64,000 nt of DNA from Rhizobium sp. AAP43 (GTDB lineage Bacteria > Pseudomonadota > Alphaproteobacteria > Rhizobiales > Rhizobiaceae): the NCBI RefSeq assembly GCF_001296045.1, contig NZ_LJHS01000004.1, positions 62,001 through 126,000 of the forward strand, read 5' to 3'. This document shows positions 1-8,854 of this stretch, piece by piece (the first letter of the stretch is position 1; the number at the start of each line of letters is the position of its first letter). The position numbers and the translations under genes were made by a program. The notes under the pieces are model-generated. The model searched no databases. It was not told the origin of the DNA and saw only the letters and a program-made list of their open reading frames with translations.

Positions 1-303
1 ATCTGCCTCTTGTCCGGGGCTTCGATGCCGGTATTGGCCGCCTCATCAGACGCCTGGGACGACTTCGCCAAGGACGTCGCCGCCAAATGCACCACCCTTG
101 CAGAGGGGCGGATCGAGACACCCCAGGTCGTGGTCGATCCCTTCGGCACGGAAAACTATGGCGTCGCCATTCTGACCGGCAAGGCCTTCGGGGCCGATGC
201 TATGGTGAGTTCGATCTGCGTCTACGACAAGAAGGCGAAGACGGCCGAGATTGGCGGGGAGCTGACCTCCGACATGGTCACGATCACCGTTCCCAAGCCT
301 TGA
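1..303 (+). CDS. Exported hypothetical protein, 5' end outside window
   Basis: The reading frame is open from the first base, so the N-terminus lies upstream. The visible start reads like the hydrophobic end of a signal peptide (ICLLSGASMPVLAA) followed by a mature domain of about 85 residues beginning SSDAWDDF. The mature part has two cysteines (in AAKCTT and SSICVY) that could form a disulfide in the periplasm. I do not recognise a family. It converges on the YkgJ-like gene, whose stop lies 11 nt away. An internal TTG at base 10 or ATG at 25 could be taken as a start but would destroy the signal sequence, so I treat the gene as truncated by the window edge. Confidence 0.7.
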   Translation: MCLLSGASMPVLAASSDAWDDFAKDVAAKCTTLAEGRIETPQVVVDPFGTENYGVAILTGKAFGADAMVSSICVYDKKAKTAEIGGELTSDMVTITVPKP

Positions 304-314
304 ACCCCAGGTTC

Positions 315-656
315 TCAGGCCTCGTAAATCTCAGGCTCTGGCAGGCCTTCGATGGGAAAACCGAATTCGGCGCGCGCGATCTTGCACTCCTCGTCGCCGG
401 GCATGCAGGTGCGACAGACATGCGGGCGCACCAGATAGACGGCACAGCCAACATGTTTGCCAACCTCGCCGGTGAGGGCCGCACAACGCCCGGCCTCGAA
501 TTTCATCCCGCTCTCATCCTTGGCGATCATCGCGTCCGGAATGGCAGCGATTTCCTCGTCGCTTTCCATGGAGAAACGCGGCCAGTCGGCGGAATAGGCA
601 CAGCACGCACCGCAGGTCTGGCAGTCGAAGATGTCGGGCGGCGATGTTTCCAGCAT
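315..656 (-). CDS. YkgJ-type cysteine-cluster protein
   Basis: A 113-residue soluble protein with cysteines in a YkgJ/zinc- or iron-cluster pattern: FDCQTCGACC near residues 11-19, then single cysteines in GRCAAL, VGCAVY and the pair CRTC near 80-83. YkgJ-family proteins are thought to bind zinc or an Fe-S cluster; their biochemical role is unknown. The ATG is preceded by GAGGACC. The stop of the upstream MFS gene lies 5 nt before this start, so the two are almost certainly co-transcribed. Family assignment rests on the cysteine pattern; a functional link to the transporter is only inferred from adjacency. Confidence 0.8.
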   Translation of the reverse strand: MLETSPPDIFDCQTCGACCAYSADWPRFSMESDEEIAAIPDAMIAKDESGMKFEAGRCAALTGEVGKHVGCAVYLVRPHVCRTCMPGDEECKIARAEFGFPIEGLPEPEIYEA

Positions 657-661
657 GGTCC

Positions 662-1846
662 TCAGCCCTTCGCGGCGCGGATGCGCAGGAGATTGACGCC
701 GAACAGGCCGGTGACGAGGAGCATGACGAGCCCGACGGATATCGGTCCTGCATCAACCGATACGAGATCCATGGTCACGCCCGTGGCGCCGGAGCCCGCC
801 GCACTGCCGATGGCATAGGCAAGCGCAAAGACGGCGCTGCCGGATACAAGAAGGCTGCCACGGAAACGCTCGCCGAGAAGCGTCAGCGCTGCCGTGTAAA
901 GCGAGAAGCTGGCCGCCCCGAGGATCGAGATGGTGATGAGCAAGCCCGCCTGCGAGGTCATCAGCGGCAGCACAAGGAAGGCGATGGCAGCCGTCAGCGA
1001 GGCGGAGACCGCGATGACAGGCCGCGACACCCGGTCGAGCAGCCAGCCGACAAAGGGCTGCGCCAGCGCCGTCGGCAAGGCGACCATGGTCACAACAAAG
1101 GCTGCAAAATTCTGGCCGTAGCCACGCTCCACGAAGTAAAGCGGGATCATCGAAATCGCCGCGATATCCGAAAAGCCGAAGGCGACGACCATCAGCGTCA
1201 GGATCGGCGCAAGCTTGACGAAGGTGAGAAGCCCACCGGCTTCCGAGGCCTCCGGCTTGGTCTTCGCATAGCGCCCGAGCATGACCGAGGCAAAGGCCAC
1301 GAGCGCCACATAGGCAGCCGTCAGCGCAAAGGCGAAACCGTCTTCGATGCCGACCAGCGGAATGGCAAGCGGCCCGGCGGCAAAGCCACCGCACATGCCG
1401 GCACTATAGGCACCCGACACCCGGCCGCGCAGCCGGTCCGGACAGGCCGTGTTCAGCCAGGCTTCCGAGACCGTGTAGATGATGCTGGTGCAGAAACCGA
1501 GGAGAAAGCGGGCGACGAACCAGACGGCGAGACTGTCGAAGGCGGAGAAGGTGGCAAGCGCCACCGAGACCCCGAGAAGCGAGGCAACGATCAGCCGGTC
1601 GCCGCGCAGGGCCTGCGTCAGCGGCCCGATCATCAGCGTGGAGGAGGCAAGGCCAAAGGCAAAGACGGCGGCATTGAGCCCGGCCATGCTCGAGGACACG
1701 CCCCGGCTTTCCAGGATCAGGGCGATCAGCGGATAAGTTAGCCCCTGGCCGACGGCAAAGGCTGTGACGCCAAGGATGACCACCGCAATCGCGGCCCAAT
1801 CAGGCGCGAAGTCTGGTGCGATATCTGTGGTGTGTGCGGTGTGCAT
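662..1846 (-). CDS. MFS transporter
   Basis: A 394-residue integral membrane protein with about 12 hydrophobic segments, typical in length for a major facilitator. Between TM2 and TM3 is the loop LTQALRGDRLI, and TM5-type sequence AYSAGMCGGFAAGPL follows. The N-terminus is a short hydrophilic stretch (MHTAHTTDIAPDFAPDW) before TM1. The ATG is preceded by CGGAGGCTCC, a strong ribosome binding site. Substrate cannot be read from sequence; the pattern resembles drug/proton antiporters and sugar-efflux members. It is the first gene of a two-gene unit with the YkgJ-like protein. Confidence 0.85.
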   Translation of the reverse strand: MHTAHTTDIAPDFAPDWAAIAVVILGVTAFAVGQGLTYPLIALILESRGVSSSMAGLNAAVFAFGLASSTLMIGPLTQALRGDRLIVASLLGVSVALATFSAFDSLAVWFVARFLLGFCTSIIYTVSEAWLNTACPDRLRGRVSGAYSAGMCGGFAAGPLAIPLVGIEDGFAFALTAAYVALVAFASVMLGRYAKTKPEASEAGGLLTFVKLAPILTLMVVAFGFSDIAAISMIPLYFVERGYGQNFAAFVVTMVALPTALAQPFVGWLLDRVSRPVIAVSASLTAAIAFLVLPLMTSQAGLLITISILGAASFSLYTAALTLLGERFRGSLLVSGSAVFALAYAIGSAAGSGATGVTMDLVSVDAGPISVGLVMLLVTGLFGVNLLRIRAAKG

Positions 1847-2001
1847 GGAGCCTCCGAGGCGTGTGCAAGCCCCCGCTGATCTGAGCGAGGTCTAGCGAGG
1901 CGGGAGGGCTATGTCCAGCCGGGACCACACTTGCAGCTCAAGCGAGGATGTGCGGAGATGCAACCGGGAGTAATCGCGAGCTTGTAGGCTGGGGAAGGTG
2001 C

Positions 2002-2343
2002 ATGAAGAAGTTTGTCTTCGTCAACGAAGCCGCCAAGCGAGCCTTTCTGGATCTGCCGAGAGAGATCCAGCGTCAGTTCGGTGCGGATCTACAGGCGGTC
2101 CAGCGAGGCGATGCTCCGTTTTCCCGCTGGAAGCATCTCACCGAAAGCGTGGGGCCCGGAGCCATCGAGCTCATCGAAAATGCGCCCAATGCGTACCGGA
2201 CAATATATTGCGCCAAGTTTGCAGACACGGTCTATATCCTGCACGCCTTCACCAAGACGACGAACGGGGTGGACCGGCACGCGATGAAGACGGCCAAAGA
2301 CCGCTACAAGCTCATGATATCGGCACTGTCTGCCAAGCGTTAG
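2002..2343 (+). CDS. HigB/Gp49-like (RelE superfamily) toxin
   Basis: A 113-residue basic protein. The segment GAIELIENAPNAYRTIYCAKF followed by TVYILHAFTKTTNG matches the phage-derived Gp49-like/HigB toxin family, ribosome-dependent mRNA endonucleases of the RelE fold. The true start is the ATG at 2002, with GGGGAAGG 4-10 nt upstream; the frame stays open 54 nt further upstream without a good site. Its TAG stop overlaps the TAA stop of the HTH gene on the other strand (2340-2342 and 2341-2343), so the pair is convergent instead of the usual co-directional toxin-antitoxin operon. No palindrome like the one before the antitoxin is seen upstream of this gene. Toxicity is inferred from family only. 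Confidence 0.85.
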   Translation: MKKFVFVNEAAKRAFLDLPREIQRQFGADLQAVQRGDAPFSRWKHLTESVGPGAIELIENAPNAYRTIYCAKFADTVYILHAFTKTTNGVDRHAMKTAKDRYKLMISALSAKR

Positions 2344-2651
2344 GCCGCCTGAATAACCTCGCAAACAACCTGACCTGTTGAATCCACCGAGGGCCTCAGC
2401 CGTACGCCAAGTCGAGCCAGAAAGCCGATCAGTTTGTCAGCGGAAAACAGATCGATCTTTCCGCGCATCAGTTCGCTGACGCGGGGTTGTGACACGCCAA
2501 GCGCGTCCGCAATTTGGGACTGCCTCCATTTACGCTCCTCAAACAGTCTGCGAAGCGTCAACATGAGGTCGGTCCGGAACTGCAGGTCCGCAGCCTCAAC
2601 CGGGTTGTCGGCAATCACATCGAAGATATTGTCGTAGTCGAGGCGTGGCAC
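2340..2651 (-). CDS. HigA-like XRE antitoxin (HTH_37 type)
   Basis: A 103-residue protein with a central helix-turn-helix (RQSQIADALGVSQPRVSELM, residues about 43-62) of the XRE/HTH_37 kind that normally partners Gp49-like toxins. The start is GTG at 2651 with GGAG six bases before it. A perfect 12-bp inverted repeat containing TATAAT ends 10 nt upstream of the start, consistent with autorepression. The gene follows dxs on the same strand after 66 nt. It overlaps the toxin gene tail to tail by 4 nt. Antitoxin role is inferred from family pairing and adjacency; the geometry is unusual. Confidence 0.83.
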   Translation of the reverse strand: MPRLDYDNIFDVIADNPVEAADLQFRTDLMLTLRRLFEERKWRQSQIADALGVSQPRVSELMRGKIDLFSADKLIGFLARLGVRLRPSVDSTGQVVCEVIQAA

Positions 2652-2660
2652 AGTGAGCTC

Positions 2661-2692
2661 CGCTAATTATACGGGATTTCGTATAATTAGCG
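2661..2692 (-). promoter_or_regulatory. Operator palindrome with -10 box for the HigA-like gene
   Basis: Perfect inverted repeat with 12-bp arms, CGCTAATTATAC and GTATAATTAGCG, separated by 8 nt (GGGATTTC). The antisense reading of the left arm supplies a consensus TATAAT about 15 nt before the GTG of the antitoxin gene, so a bound HTH protein would block RNA polymerase. A mirrored TATAAT in the right arm faces the other way. The region is markedly AT-rich compared with its surroundings. Confidence 0.75.
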
Positions 2693-2717
2693 CTCGCTGC
2701 ACGAATGTCAATGTGCC

Positions 2718-4637
2718 TCACCCCGCCGCAATCACACCCGGCGCGTCCTGTCCGAGCGCCGCAAACACCGTCTTCAGAATGCCGGCGGCATCGAGCCCTG
2801 CCTTGGCGTACATGGTTTCGGGCTTGGCCTGGTCCATCCAGACATCGGGCAGCACGAGCGAGCGGACCTTCAGACCGTTGTCGAGCAGACCCTCGTTGAC
2901 GAGGAAATGCATCACATGGCTGCCGAAGCCGCCAACAGCGCCTTCTTCGACTGTGACCACCACGGCGTGGTGGCGCGCCAGCTGGCGGATCAGGTCGTGG
3001 TCGAGTGGCTTGGCGAAACGGGCGTCGGCGACGGTGGTCGAGAGGCCTGCGGCATCGAGGTCTTCGGCGGCCAGCAGACAGTCGGCGAGGCGCGTACCGA
3101 AGGAGAGGAGTGCGACCTTCGAGCCCTGCTTGACGATGCGGCCCTTACCGATCTGGAGGATTTCGCCGCGCTCCGGCAGGGGCACGCCCACGCCTTCGCC
3201 TCGCGGGTAACGGAAGGAGATCGGGCCTTCGTCATAGGCGGCGGCCGTGCGAACCATATGCTTCAGCTCTGCCTCGTCAGCCGCTGCCATCACCACGAAG
3301 CCGGGCAGGGCGGCCAGGAAGCCGGTGTCGAAGGAGCCGGCATGGGTCGGACCGTCGGCGCCGACGAAGCCGGCGCGGTCAATGGGAAAACGGACGGGCA
3401 GGCCCTGGATGCCGACATCATGCACCACCTGGTCATAACCACGCTGCAGGAAGGTCGAATAGAGCGCGCAGAAGGGCTTGTAGCCTTCGGCAGCGAGACC
3501 GGCGGCAAAGGTCACGGCATGCTGTTCGGCAATGCCGACATCGAAGGTGCGCTCAGGGAAGATGCTTTGCAGCTTGTCCAGCCCGGTGCCGGAGGGCATG
3601 GCCGCGGTGATGCCGACGATCTTCTCGTCATGGCGTGCCTCTTCCACCAGCGCATCGCCGAAGACGGCGGTATAAGAGGGCGCATTCGGCTTGGCCTTCG
3701 CCTGCGTGCCGGTGATGACGTCGAACTTGTTGACGCCGTGATACTTGTCGGCAGCCGCTTCCGCCGGGGCGTAGCCCTTGCCCTTCTGCGTCACGACATG
3801 GATCAGCACGGGGCCCTTCTGGTTGTCGCGCACATTGCGCAGCACGGGCAGAAGATGCTCGAAGGAATGGCCGTCAATCGGGCCGATATGGTAGAAACCG
3901 AGCTCCTCGAACATGGTGCCGCCGGTTACATAACCGCGCGCATGTTCAACGGCGCGCGTGATCGCCCGGTCGACGCTCTTGCCGAGATAGGCGGTCAGCT
4001 TTTTGCCGATATCGCGAATGCCCATATAGGTGCGGCCGGAGGCAAGGCGCGCCAGATAGGCGCTCATCGCGCCCGTTGGCGGTGCGATCGACATGTCGTT
4101 GTCATTGAGGATCACGATCAGACGGGCGTCGAGCGCGCCCGCATTGTTGAGTGCCTCATAGGCCATGCCAGCCGACATCGCGCCATCGCCGATCACGGCA
4201 ATCACCTTGCGATCGGTCTTGGAGAGCTCAGCTGCCACTGCCATGCCGAGGCCGGCAGAAATCGAGGTGGAGGAGTGTGCGGCACCGAACGGGTCGTATT
4301 CGCTCTCGGCCCGCTTGGTGAAGCCGGACAGACCCTCTTCCTGACGCAGTGTGCGGATGCGGTCGCGGCGGCCGGTCAGGATCTTGTGCGGATAGCACTG
4401 GTGTCCGACGTCGAAGATCAGCCGGTCATCCGGCGTGTTGAACACCTTGTGGATGGCAATCGTCAGCTCCACCACGCCGAGACCTGCGCCCAGATGCCCG
4501 CCTGTTTTCGACACGGCATCGATCATCTCGTCGCGCAACTCGCGGGCGAGCTGCGGCAGATCGCGGTCCTCGATGCTCTTCAGGTCTGCTGGAACAGCGA
4601 CCTTGTCCAAAAGCGGCGTATCGGGCAGGGATGTCAC
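2718..4637 (-). CDS. dxs: 1-deoxy-D-xylulose-5-phosphate synthase
   Basis: Condenses pyruvate and glyceraldehyde 3-phosphate to DXP, the first step of the MEP isoprenoid pathway, using thiamine diphosphate. The 639-residue product has the usual DXS length and landmarks: [17 protein letters not shown], the ThDP-binding stretch [19 protein letters not shown] with [21 protein letters not shown], the central domain [18 protein letters not shown], and the C-terminal transketolase domain. I choose the GTG at 4637 ([13 protein letters not shown]), which matches the family N-terminus and follows GGAAAAGG; an ATG 60 nt upstream would add a non-conserved arginine-rich leader. ispH, the last enzyme of the same pathway, lies at 46.7 kb. 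In relatives dxs usually sits beside xseB; here about 8 kb separates them. Confidence 0.96.
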   Translation of the reverse strand: MTSLPDTPLLDKVAVPADLKSIEDRDLPQLARELRDEMIDAVSKTGGHLGAGLGVVELTIAIHKVFNTPDDRLIFDVGHQCYPHKILTGRRDRIRTLRQEEGLSGFTKRAESEYDPFGAAHSSTSISAGLGMAVAAELSKTDRKVIAVIGDGAMSAGMAYEALNNAGALDARLIVILNDNDMSIAPPTGAMSAYLARLASGRTYMGIRDIGKKLTAYLGKSVDRAITRAVEHARGYVTGGTMFEELGFYHIGPIDGHSFEHLLPVLRNVRDNQKGPVLIHVVTQKGKGYAPAEAAADKYHGVNKFDVITGTQAKAKPNAPSYTAVFGDALVEEARHDEKIVGITAAMPSGTGLDKLQSIFPERTFDVGIAEQHAVTFAAGLAAEGYKPFCALYSTFLQRGYDQVVHDVGIQGLPVRFPIDRAGFVGADGPTHAGSFDTGFLAALPGFVVMAAADEAELKHMVRTAAAYDEGPISFRYPRGEGVGVPLPERGEILQIGKGRIVKQGSKVALLSFGTRLADCLLAAEDLDAAGLSTTVADARFAKPLDHDLIRQLARHHAVVVTVEEGAVGGFGSHVMHFLVNEGLLDNGLKVRSLVLPDVWMDQAKPETMYAKAGLDAAGILKTVFAALGQDAPGVIAAG

Positions 4638-4726
4638 GGGCGGTTGCCTTTTCCATTCGTTCGGGTGCGCGATAGCATCCCCACGCGAACTGGGCAAATA
4701 TTCGGCACCGGAAAACTATATAGTCG

Positions 4727-5653
4727 TCATCGCCCTTCCGGCAAAGGCACGAATTCCTCTTCATCCCCCGGCACGATGTCGAAACGGCCGGTTCTCCACT
4801 CCTCTTTGGCCTGTTCGATGCGCTCCTTCGACGAAGAAACGAAGTTCCACCAGATGTGTTTCTTGGTTTCCATGGCCGCGCCGCCGAACAGCATGGCGTG
4901 ACACCCAGTCGCACCGCCGATCAGCGTGATTGCATCGCCGGGCCGGAAAACCAGGAGCTGGTCGGCGGCAAACCGGTCGCCGGCAATCTCGATTTCGCCG
5001 GAGAGCACATAGAGCGCGCGCTCTTCTGCCGAGGCATCGAAGGGAAAGCTGGCACCGGGTTGAAGTGTCAGATCCACATAAAGCGTATCGGAATAGGTTT
5101 TGACCGGCGAGCGCAGCCCGCCCATCGCCCCGATGACCAGACGGCCCGAAGCACCGCCATCGTTGAAGATTGGCAGCTCGGATTTGGCTGTGTGGCCAAA
5201 GGCAGGGTCGATCTCCTCCATCTGGTCCGGCAGCGCGATCCAGGTTTGCAGGCCCGACATCGACAGTGGATGGCCGCGTAGGTTCTCCGGCGTGCGTTCC
5301 GAATGCACGATGCCGCGCCCCGCCGTCATCAGATTGATGTCGCCGGGCGCGATCACCAGTTCCGTGCCGAGGCTGTCGCGATGCTTTATCTCGCCATCGA
5401 AGAGATAGGTGACGGTGGATAGCCCGATATGCGGATGCGGCTTCACATCCAGCGCTTCGCCGGCCTTCAGAACGGCAGGCCCCATGCGATCGAAGAAGAT
5501 GAACGGACCGACCAGGCGTCTGCGCACGGTCGGCAGCGCCCGGCGCACGGCAAAGCCGCCGATATCGCTGGAGCGCGGAATGATCAGCTGTTCAACGGCG
5601 TCGCAAGCAAAGGCGTCGCCGGGGATCGGATCGTTTCCGGGAAAGAAGGACAT
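4727..5653 (-). CDS. Pirin family protein
   Basis: A 308-residue bicupin. The N-terminal cupin carries the pirin metal-site motif in DVKPHPHIGLSTVTYLFDG and MTAGRGIVHSERTPE (two His of HPHIG, the later His and Glu), followed by the pirin C-terminal domain (ALYVLSGEIEIAGDRF). Family members are iron-binding; some are quercetinases or redox regulators, so the substrate here is unknown. The ATG at 5653 has GGAGA seven bases upstream; the longer frame adds 14 residues that overlap this site. It is followed after 29 nt by the dxs leader on the same strand. Confidence 0.9.
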   Translation of the reverse strand: MSFFPGNDPIPGDAFACDAVEQLIIPRSSDIGGFAVRRALPTVRRRLVGPFIFFDRMGPAVLKAGEALDVKPHPHIGLSTVTYLFDGEIKHRDSLGTELVIAPGDINLMTAGRGIVHSERTPENLRGHPLSMSGLQTWIALPDQMEEIDPAFGHTAKSELPIFNDGGASGRLVIGAMGGLRSPVKTYSDTLYVDLTLQPGASFPFDASAEERALYVLSGEIEIAGDRFAADQLLVFRPGDAITLIGGATGCHAMLFGGAAMETKKHIWWNFVSSSKERIEQAKEEWRTGRFDIVPGDEEEFVPLPEGR

Positions 5654-5834
5654 GAAAAATCTCCGCATGTTCGGTGCGGAGACTGTAGGCTGCAAGGGTT
5701 CGGGAGGCCAGTCGCAACCTCGGTCGAGAGGATGGACACTGCGTTCAGTCTTTGCGCAGAGCCATCGTCACCTCTGCTTCAGATCTGGCAGGCCGAAGCC
5801 GGCCAGGACCACGGGCGGATCCTGCCGGATATCA

Positions 5835-8582
5835 TCAGAATTGCATCTTCAACTTTGCGCTCACGCTGTTTTCACGGGCATTCTTCCCGATCTGGCCGGT
5901 ATAGGTGAGGCTGAGGGTGGAAGAGGTGGTAAAGTTCAGGTCGAGCCCCGCTTCCAGCAGGGCAGTATTCTGATCGATGGGCGTGCCCGATACGGTGAAA
6001 CTGTCGCCGGTCGAAAAGCGCGCTGTCGAAGTGGGGTCGACATCGCCGAAAGCGTGCATCCAGCCTGCGGTGCTGCGGATCACCGCGTCGGTCCCGAGCA
6101 AGGTCAATTCCTTCGATGCCCTGAGCCCCAGTGTCGTGTAGCTGGTGTTGGTCGTCGTGCTCTCGACATCGAGCGCTGCCGACCCGCCGGTTTCGCTGAA
6201 ACGATCGGTTGTCGCGTGGCTGTAGGCCAGTCCGGCAAAGGGCTCGAAAGTGGCAAGACCGGTTTTGACCGTATAGCCGAGTTCGCTGAAGGCATTGATG
6301 CTGTCGGCATTGTAGCTGCCATTCAATGTCTGGCCGAGCGCGGTGACCTGGCGGGCGGTATCGACATTGCTCCAGGTGTAGTTGACGCCGGAACGCAGGG
6401 CCAATGCGCCCCATTCGCCGGTGCCGTAGAGGCCGACATGGTAGTTGTTGCTGCCGCCGTCGCTGGTTTCGGTATCGAAAGTCGAATGGCTGTAGCCGCC
6501 CATCACGCCAATGCGCCAGGCGTCAGTGACCAGTCCGTCGAGACCGATCAGGACGCCGCCATTGCCGATTCTGGTGTCCAGGTCGCCATCGATACCGTCA
6601 ACGCGGCCCCAGGAGCCGAAGCCGGTTGTCCAGCCGGAGAAGCGTTGTGCATCGAAGCTTTCCGCTTTTTCTTCGAAGGAGGCAAAACGCGCGTCTTTTG
6701 CAGTCTTGCCCGTCATGTCCTCGGCATAGCCCAGTGGCTGGACGGGAGTGGGTGTCGACACACCAGAGGTCATGCCACGCAGATGGCTGTTCAACGTGTT
6801 GTTGATGCCACGCCCGGTCTGCTGGACCGAAGCCTGTGCCGTCGCATAGGTGTCACCGGAGAGCTGCTGGTAGGCGGTGCGTGCTTCATCGGCGCTGAGA
6901 GCCAGCATGGCATTGTAGAGCGAAAGCGACGGGCCGGACTGCGAGAGGCTGTTGAGCGCGCGCGCGACGGAAAGCTGATCGGGTGTTGTTGCCACGGAGG
7001 TAAAGTCGCTGGCGATGTCGACTGTCAGATAGGCATGATTCGCATCATAGCTCGCCGTCGTCGTCAGAAACGCCGACTGTGTGGTCACATCGTCAAACGT
7101 GCCGGTCAGGGGGCCGGATGCGCTGAGAATGCTGTAGGTCTGTCCGTCGGTATAGCTGGTGCGGGAATCCAGGGCGCTGACGCTGACAGTACCGCCGTTG
7201 ATCGTGATGCTGCCTGTCGCGTTAGTCAGATCGCCCGCCCCGGCAGCCAGATCGACCGCATAGGTCGAGCCGGTCTCAAAGGTCAGGTCACCGTTCACGC
7301 TGAGGGTGGCGGTCGTGCCAGCCCCACCGGGCGAAAGCGTGCCGCCGCTCTCGACGGTTGTTGTGCCGATGCTTCCCGTCCCGCTCAGCGTGCCGGTCCC
7401 GGATACGGCAATGGTCCCGCCGAGGCTGCCCGTGACATCCAGCGTGCCGCCGGTGACATCTGTAGTCCCGTGGAACGCGGAGCTGTCCCCCGAAAGCCCT
7501 GTGAACCCCGCCAGTTGCTTGATCGAACTGTTGCCATTCGTGGTCTTGAGGGCAGCTGTGAAGTCGTAATCTGTGTTGGTGTGGTTGAACACCAGCGTCC
7601 CTGTGCCAGAGCCGAAGGCGATCGATGGCGCAACAAGCGTGCCCGCGGCCACCGCCGTTTCTCCCTCTGCAGCACCGATGTTCAGCGTGCCGGTCGCGTT
7701 ATTGCCAGACGCCAGGATGAATCCTTCCATGCCGTCATAAACCGGATCGGTCATGACCGTAGTGGTTGCTCCATCGGCGATCGTCAGGGTGCCGTTACCC
7801 ATCAGGCCAACATAGGCCGGCCCACGGATCGTCCATGAGGAACTCTCTCCTGTCACCAGCATGGTGCCGACACTGCCGCCAAAGAGTCCGATATAGCCAA
7901 ACCGGCTGCTGAGGTCACCGCCATCGGCGACTGTCACGGTGCCATTGCCGTAATATCCAACGTGGAGATCCTCGCTATTGCTCAATGACGAGCCTTCACC
8001 CGTGATCAGGGCGCTACCGGCACCGCCAATCTCGTGTCCCACATAGGTCGCGACCGCGCTGACGGTCCCGCCATCGGCTATGGTCAGCATGCCATTGCCG
8101 GAATAGCCGATGATTAGGCCATCGCCGCTGGCCCATGACGAGCCACTACCCGTGACAGTCGCGGTGCCGATACTGCCACTGGCGGAGCCGATATGCGCAA
8201 ACCCGCTGCTAGCGAAGCCGCCATTCTCGATGTTCAAGGTCCCGGTCCCCTCGTCGCCGATAACAAGGAAGGGGTATGTGGTCCAAGACGAGCCGGTGCC
8301 CGTCACGGTCACGGTGCCGATGCTGGTGCTGGAAGAGCCGATATAGGCATTACCATTGCTGGCCGTGCCGCCATTCTCGATTGTCAGCGTGCCCGTACCA
8401 TTGACACCGACTTCCAGTTCGTCTGATGCGGCCCAGGGTTGAGGATTCGTCGCGTCGACCGTCACGGCGGTGTCGATATCGGCTGCGTCCAGCGCCAGCG
8501 CATAATGGCCTGTCGCGGACGTGACGAAAGTCGTTGCAAGAAGAAGATTTCGCAAATGCTTCAAGGAGGTGCAGTGAGCCAT
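5835..8582 (-). CDS. Autotransporter with T5SS/PEP-CTERM-associated repeats
   Basis: A 915-residue type V secretion protein. Signal peptide about residues 1-31 (ends GHYALALDAAD). The passenger starts with about five tandem 50-residue repeats of the form GNGTLTIxDGGxxSxxxxYIG...GTxxVTGxGSSW, the T5SS/PEP-CTERM-associated repeat, predicted to stack into a beta-helix. Then come glycine/threonine-rich beta strands (SGTGTLSGTGSIGTTTVESG) and, from about residue 655, a 12-strand autotransporter barrel beginning near WTTGFGSWGRVDG and ending KLKMQF, the terminal aromatic needed for BAM recognition. ATG at 8582 has AGGG five bases upstream. No protease or adhesin catalytic motif is visible; an adhesin or surface structural role is likely. 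It lies between the TRAP cluster and pirin. Confidence 0.9.
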   Translation of the reverse strand: MAHCTSLKHLRNLLLATTFVTSATGHYALALDAADIDTAVTVDATNPQPWAASDELEVGVNGTGTLTIENGGTASNGNAYIGSSSTSIGTVTVTGTGSSWTTYPFLVIGDEGTGTLNIENGGFASSGFAHIGSASGSIGTATVTGSGSSWASGDGLIIGYSGNGMLTIADGGTVSAVATYVGHEIGGAGSALITGEGSSLSNSEDLHVGYYGNGTVTVADGGDLSSRFGYIGLFGGSVGTMLVTGESSSWTIRGPAYVGLMGNGTLTIADGATTTVMTDPVYDGMEGFILASGNNATGTLNIGAAEGETAVAAGTLVAPSIAFGSGTGTLVFNHTNTDYDFTAALKTTNGNSSIKQLAGFTGLSGDSSAFHGTTDVTGGTLDVTGSLGGTIAVSGTGTLSGTGSIGTTTVESGGTLSPGGAGTTATLSVNGDLTFETGSTYAVDLAAGAGDLTNATGSITINGGTVSVSALDSRTSYTDGQTYSILSASGPLTGTFDDVTTQSAFLTTTASYDANHAYLTVDIASDFTSVATTPDQLSVARALNSLSQSGPSLSLYNAMLALSADEARTAYQQLSGDTYATAQASVQQTGRGINNTLNSHLRGMTSGVSTPTPVQPLGYAEDMTGKTAKDARFASFEEKAESFDAQRFSGWTTGFGSWGRVDGIDGDLDTRIGNGGVLIGLDGLVTDAWRIGVMGGYSHSTFDTETSDGGSNNYHVGLYGTGEWGALALRSGVNYTWSNVDTARQVTALGQTLNGSYNADSINAFSELGYTVKTGLATFEPFAGLAYSHATTDRFSETGGSAALDVESTTTNTSYTTLGLRASKELTLLGTDAVIRSTAGWMHAFGDVDPTSTARFSTGDSFTVSGTPIDQNTALLEAGLDLNFTTSSTLSLTYTGQIGKNARENSVSAKLKMQF

Positions 8583-8854
8583 GTCGCCCTGTAAAATATT
8601 CCGGCAAGCCGAAGAAACTTCGGTCTGTGCGCGCGATCTCAATGGAATGAATCAAACGATCCGGTTTGTTGAGCAACCTAGTACCGTCGTGGAAAAGTCG
8701 AATCTGCCATCTTTGGGCGTGTCGCTGCGTTTCCGCAGAAATGGCGGGTCGGCGAATTAAGCTCGGAAACCCCGCTAGAAAAAGCGGCGCGAAGGCTGCT
8801 CAGCTCGCTCACACGCAAGCATGGCCGCGGCCCGGCAATGCCGAGCGGGTCCCG

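Noticed and set aside
644..1741. 365-residue open frame opposite the MFS gene
   Set aside because: Charged, repetitive shadow sequence; the minus strand encodes a 12-TM protein with a strong ribosome binding site.
2907..4901. 664-residue open frame opposite dxs
   Set aside because: Mirror of the dxs coding frame; His/Gly/Ala-rich composition with no motif and no ribosome binding site.
5409..7838. 809-residue open frame opposite the autotransporter
   Set aside because: Antisense shadow of a real gene with signal peptide, repeats and barrel; the shadow has no domain.
7200..8450. Recurrent GC-rich motifs such as GCCGCCATCGGCG suspected as a DNA repeat array
   Set aside because: They are codon-level echoes of the protein repeats in the autotransporter passenger.
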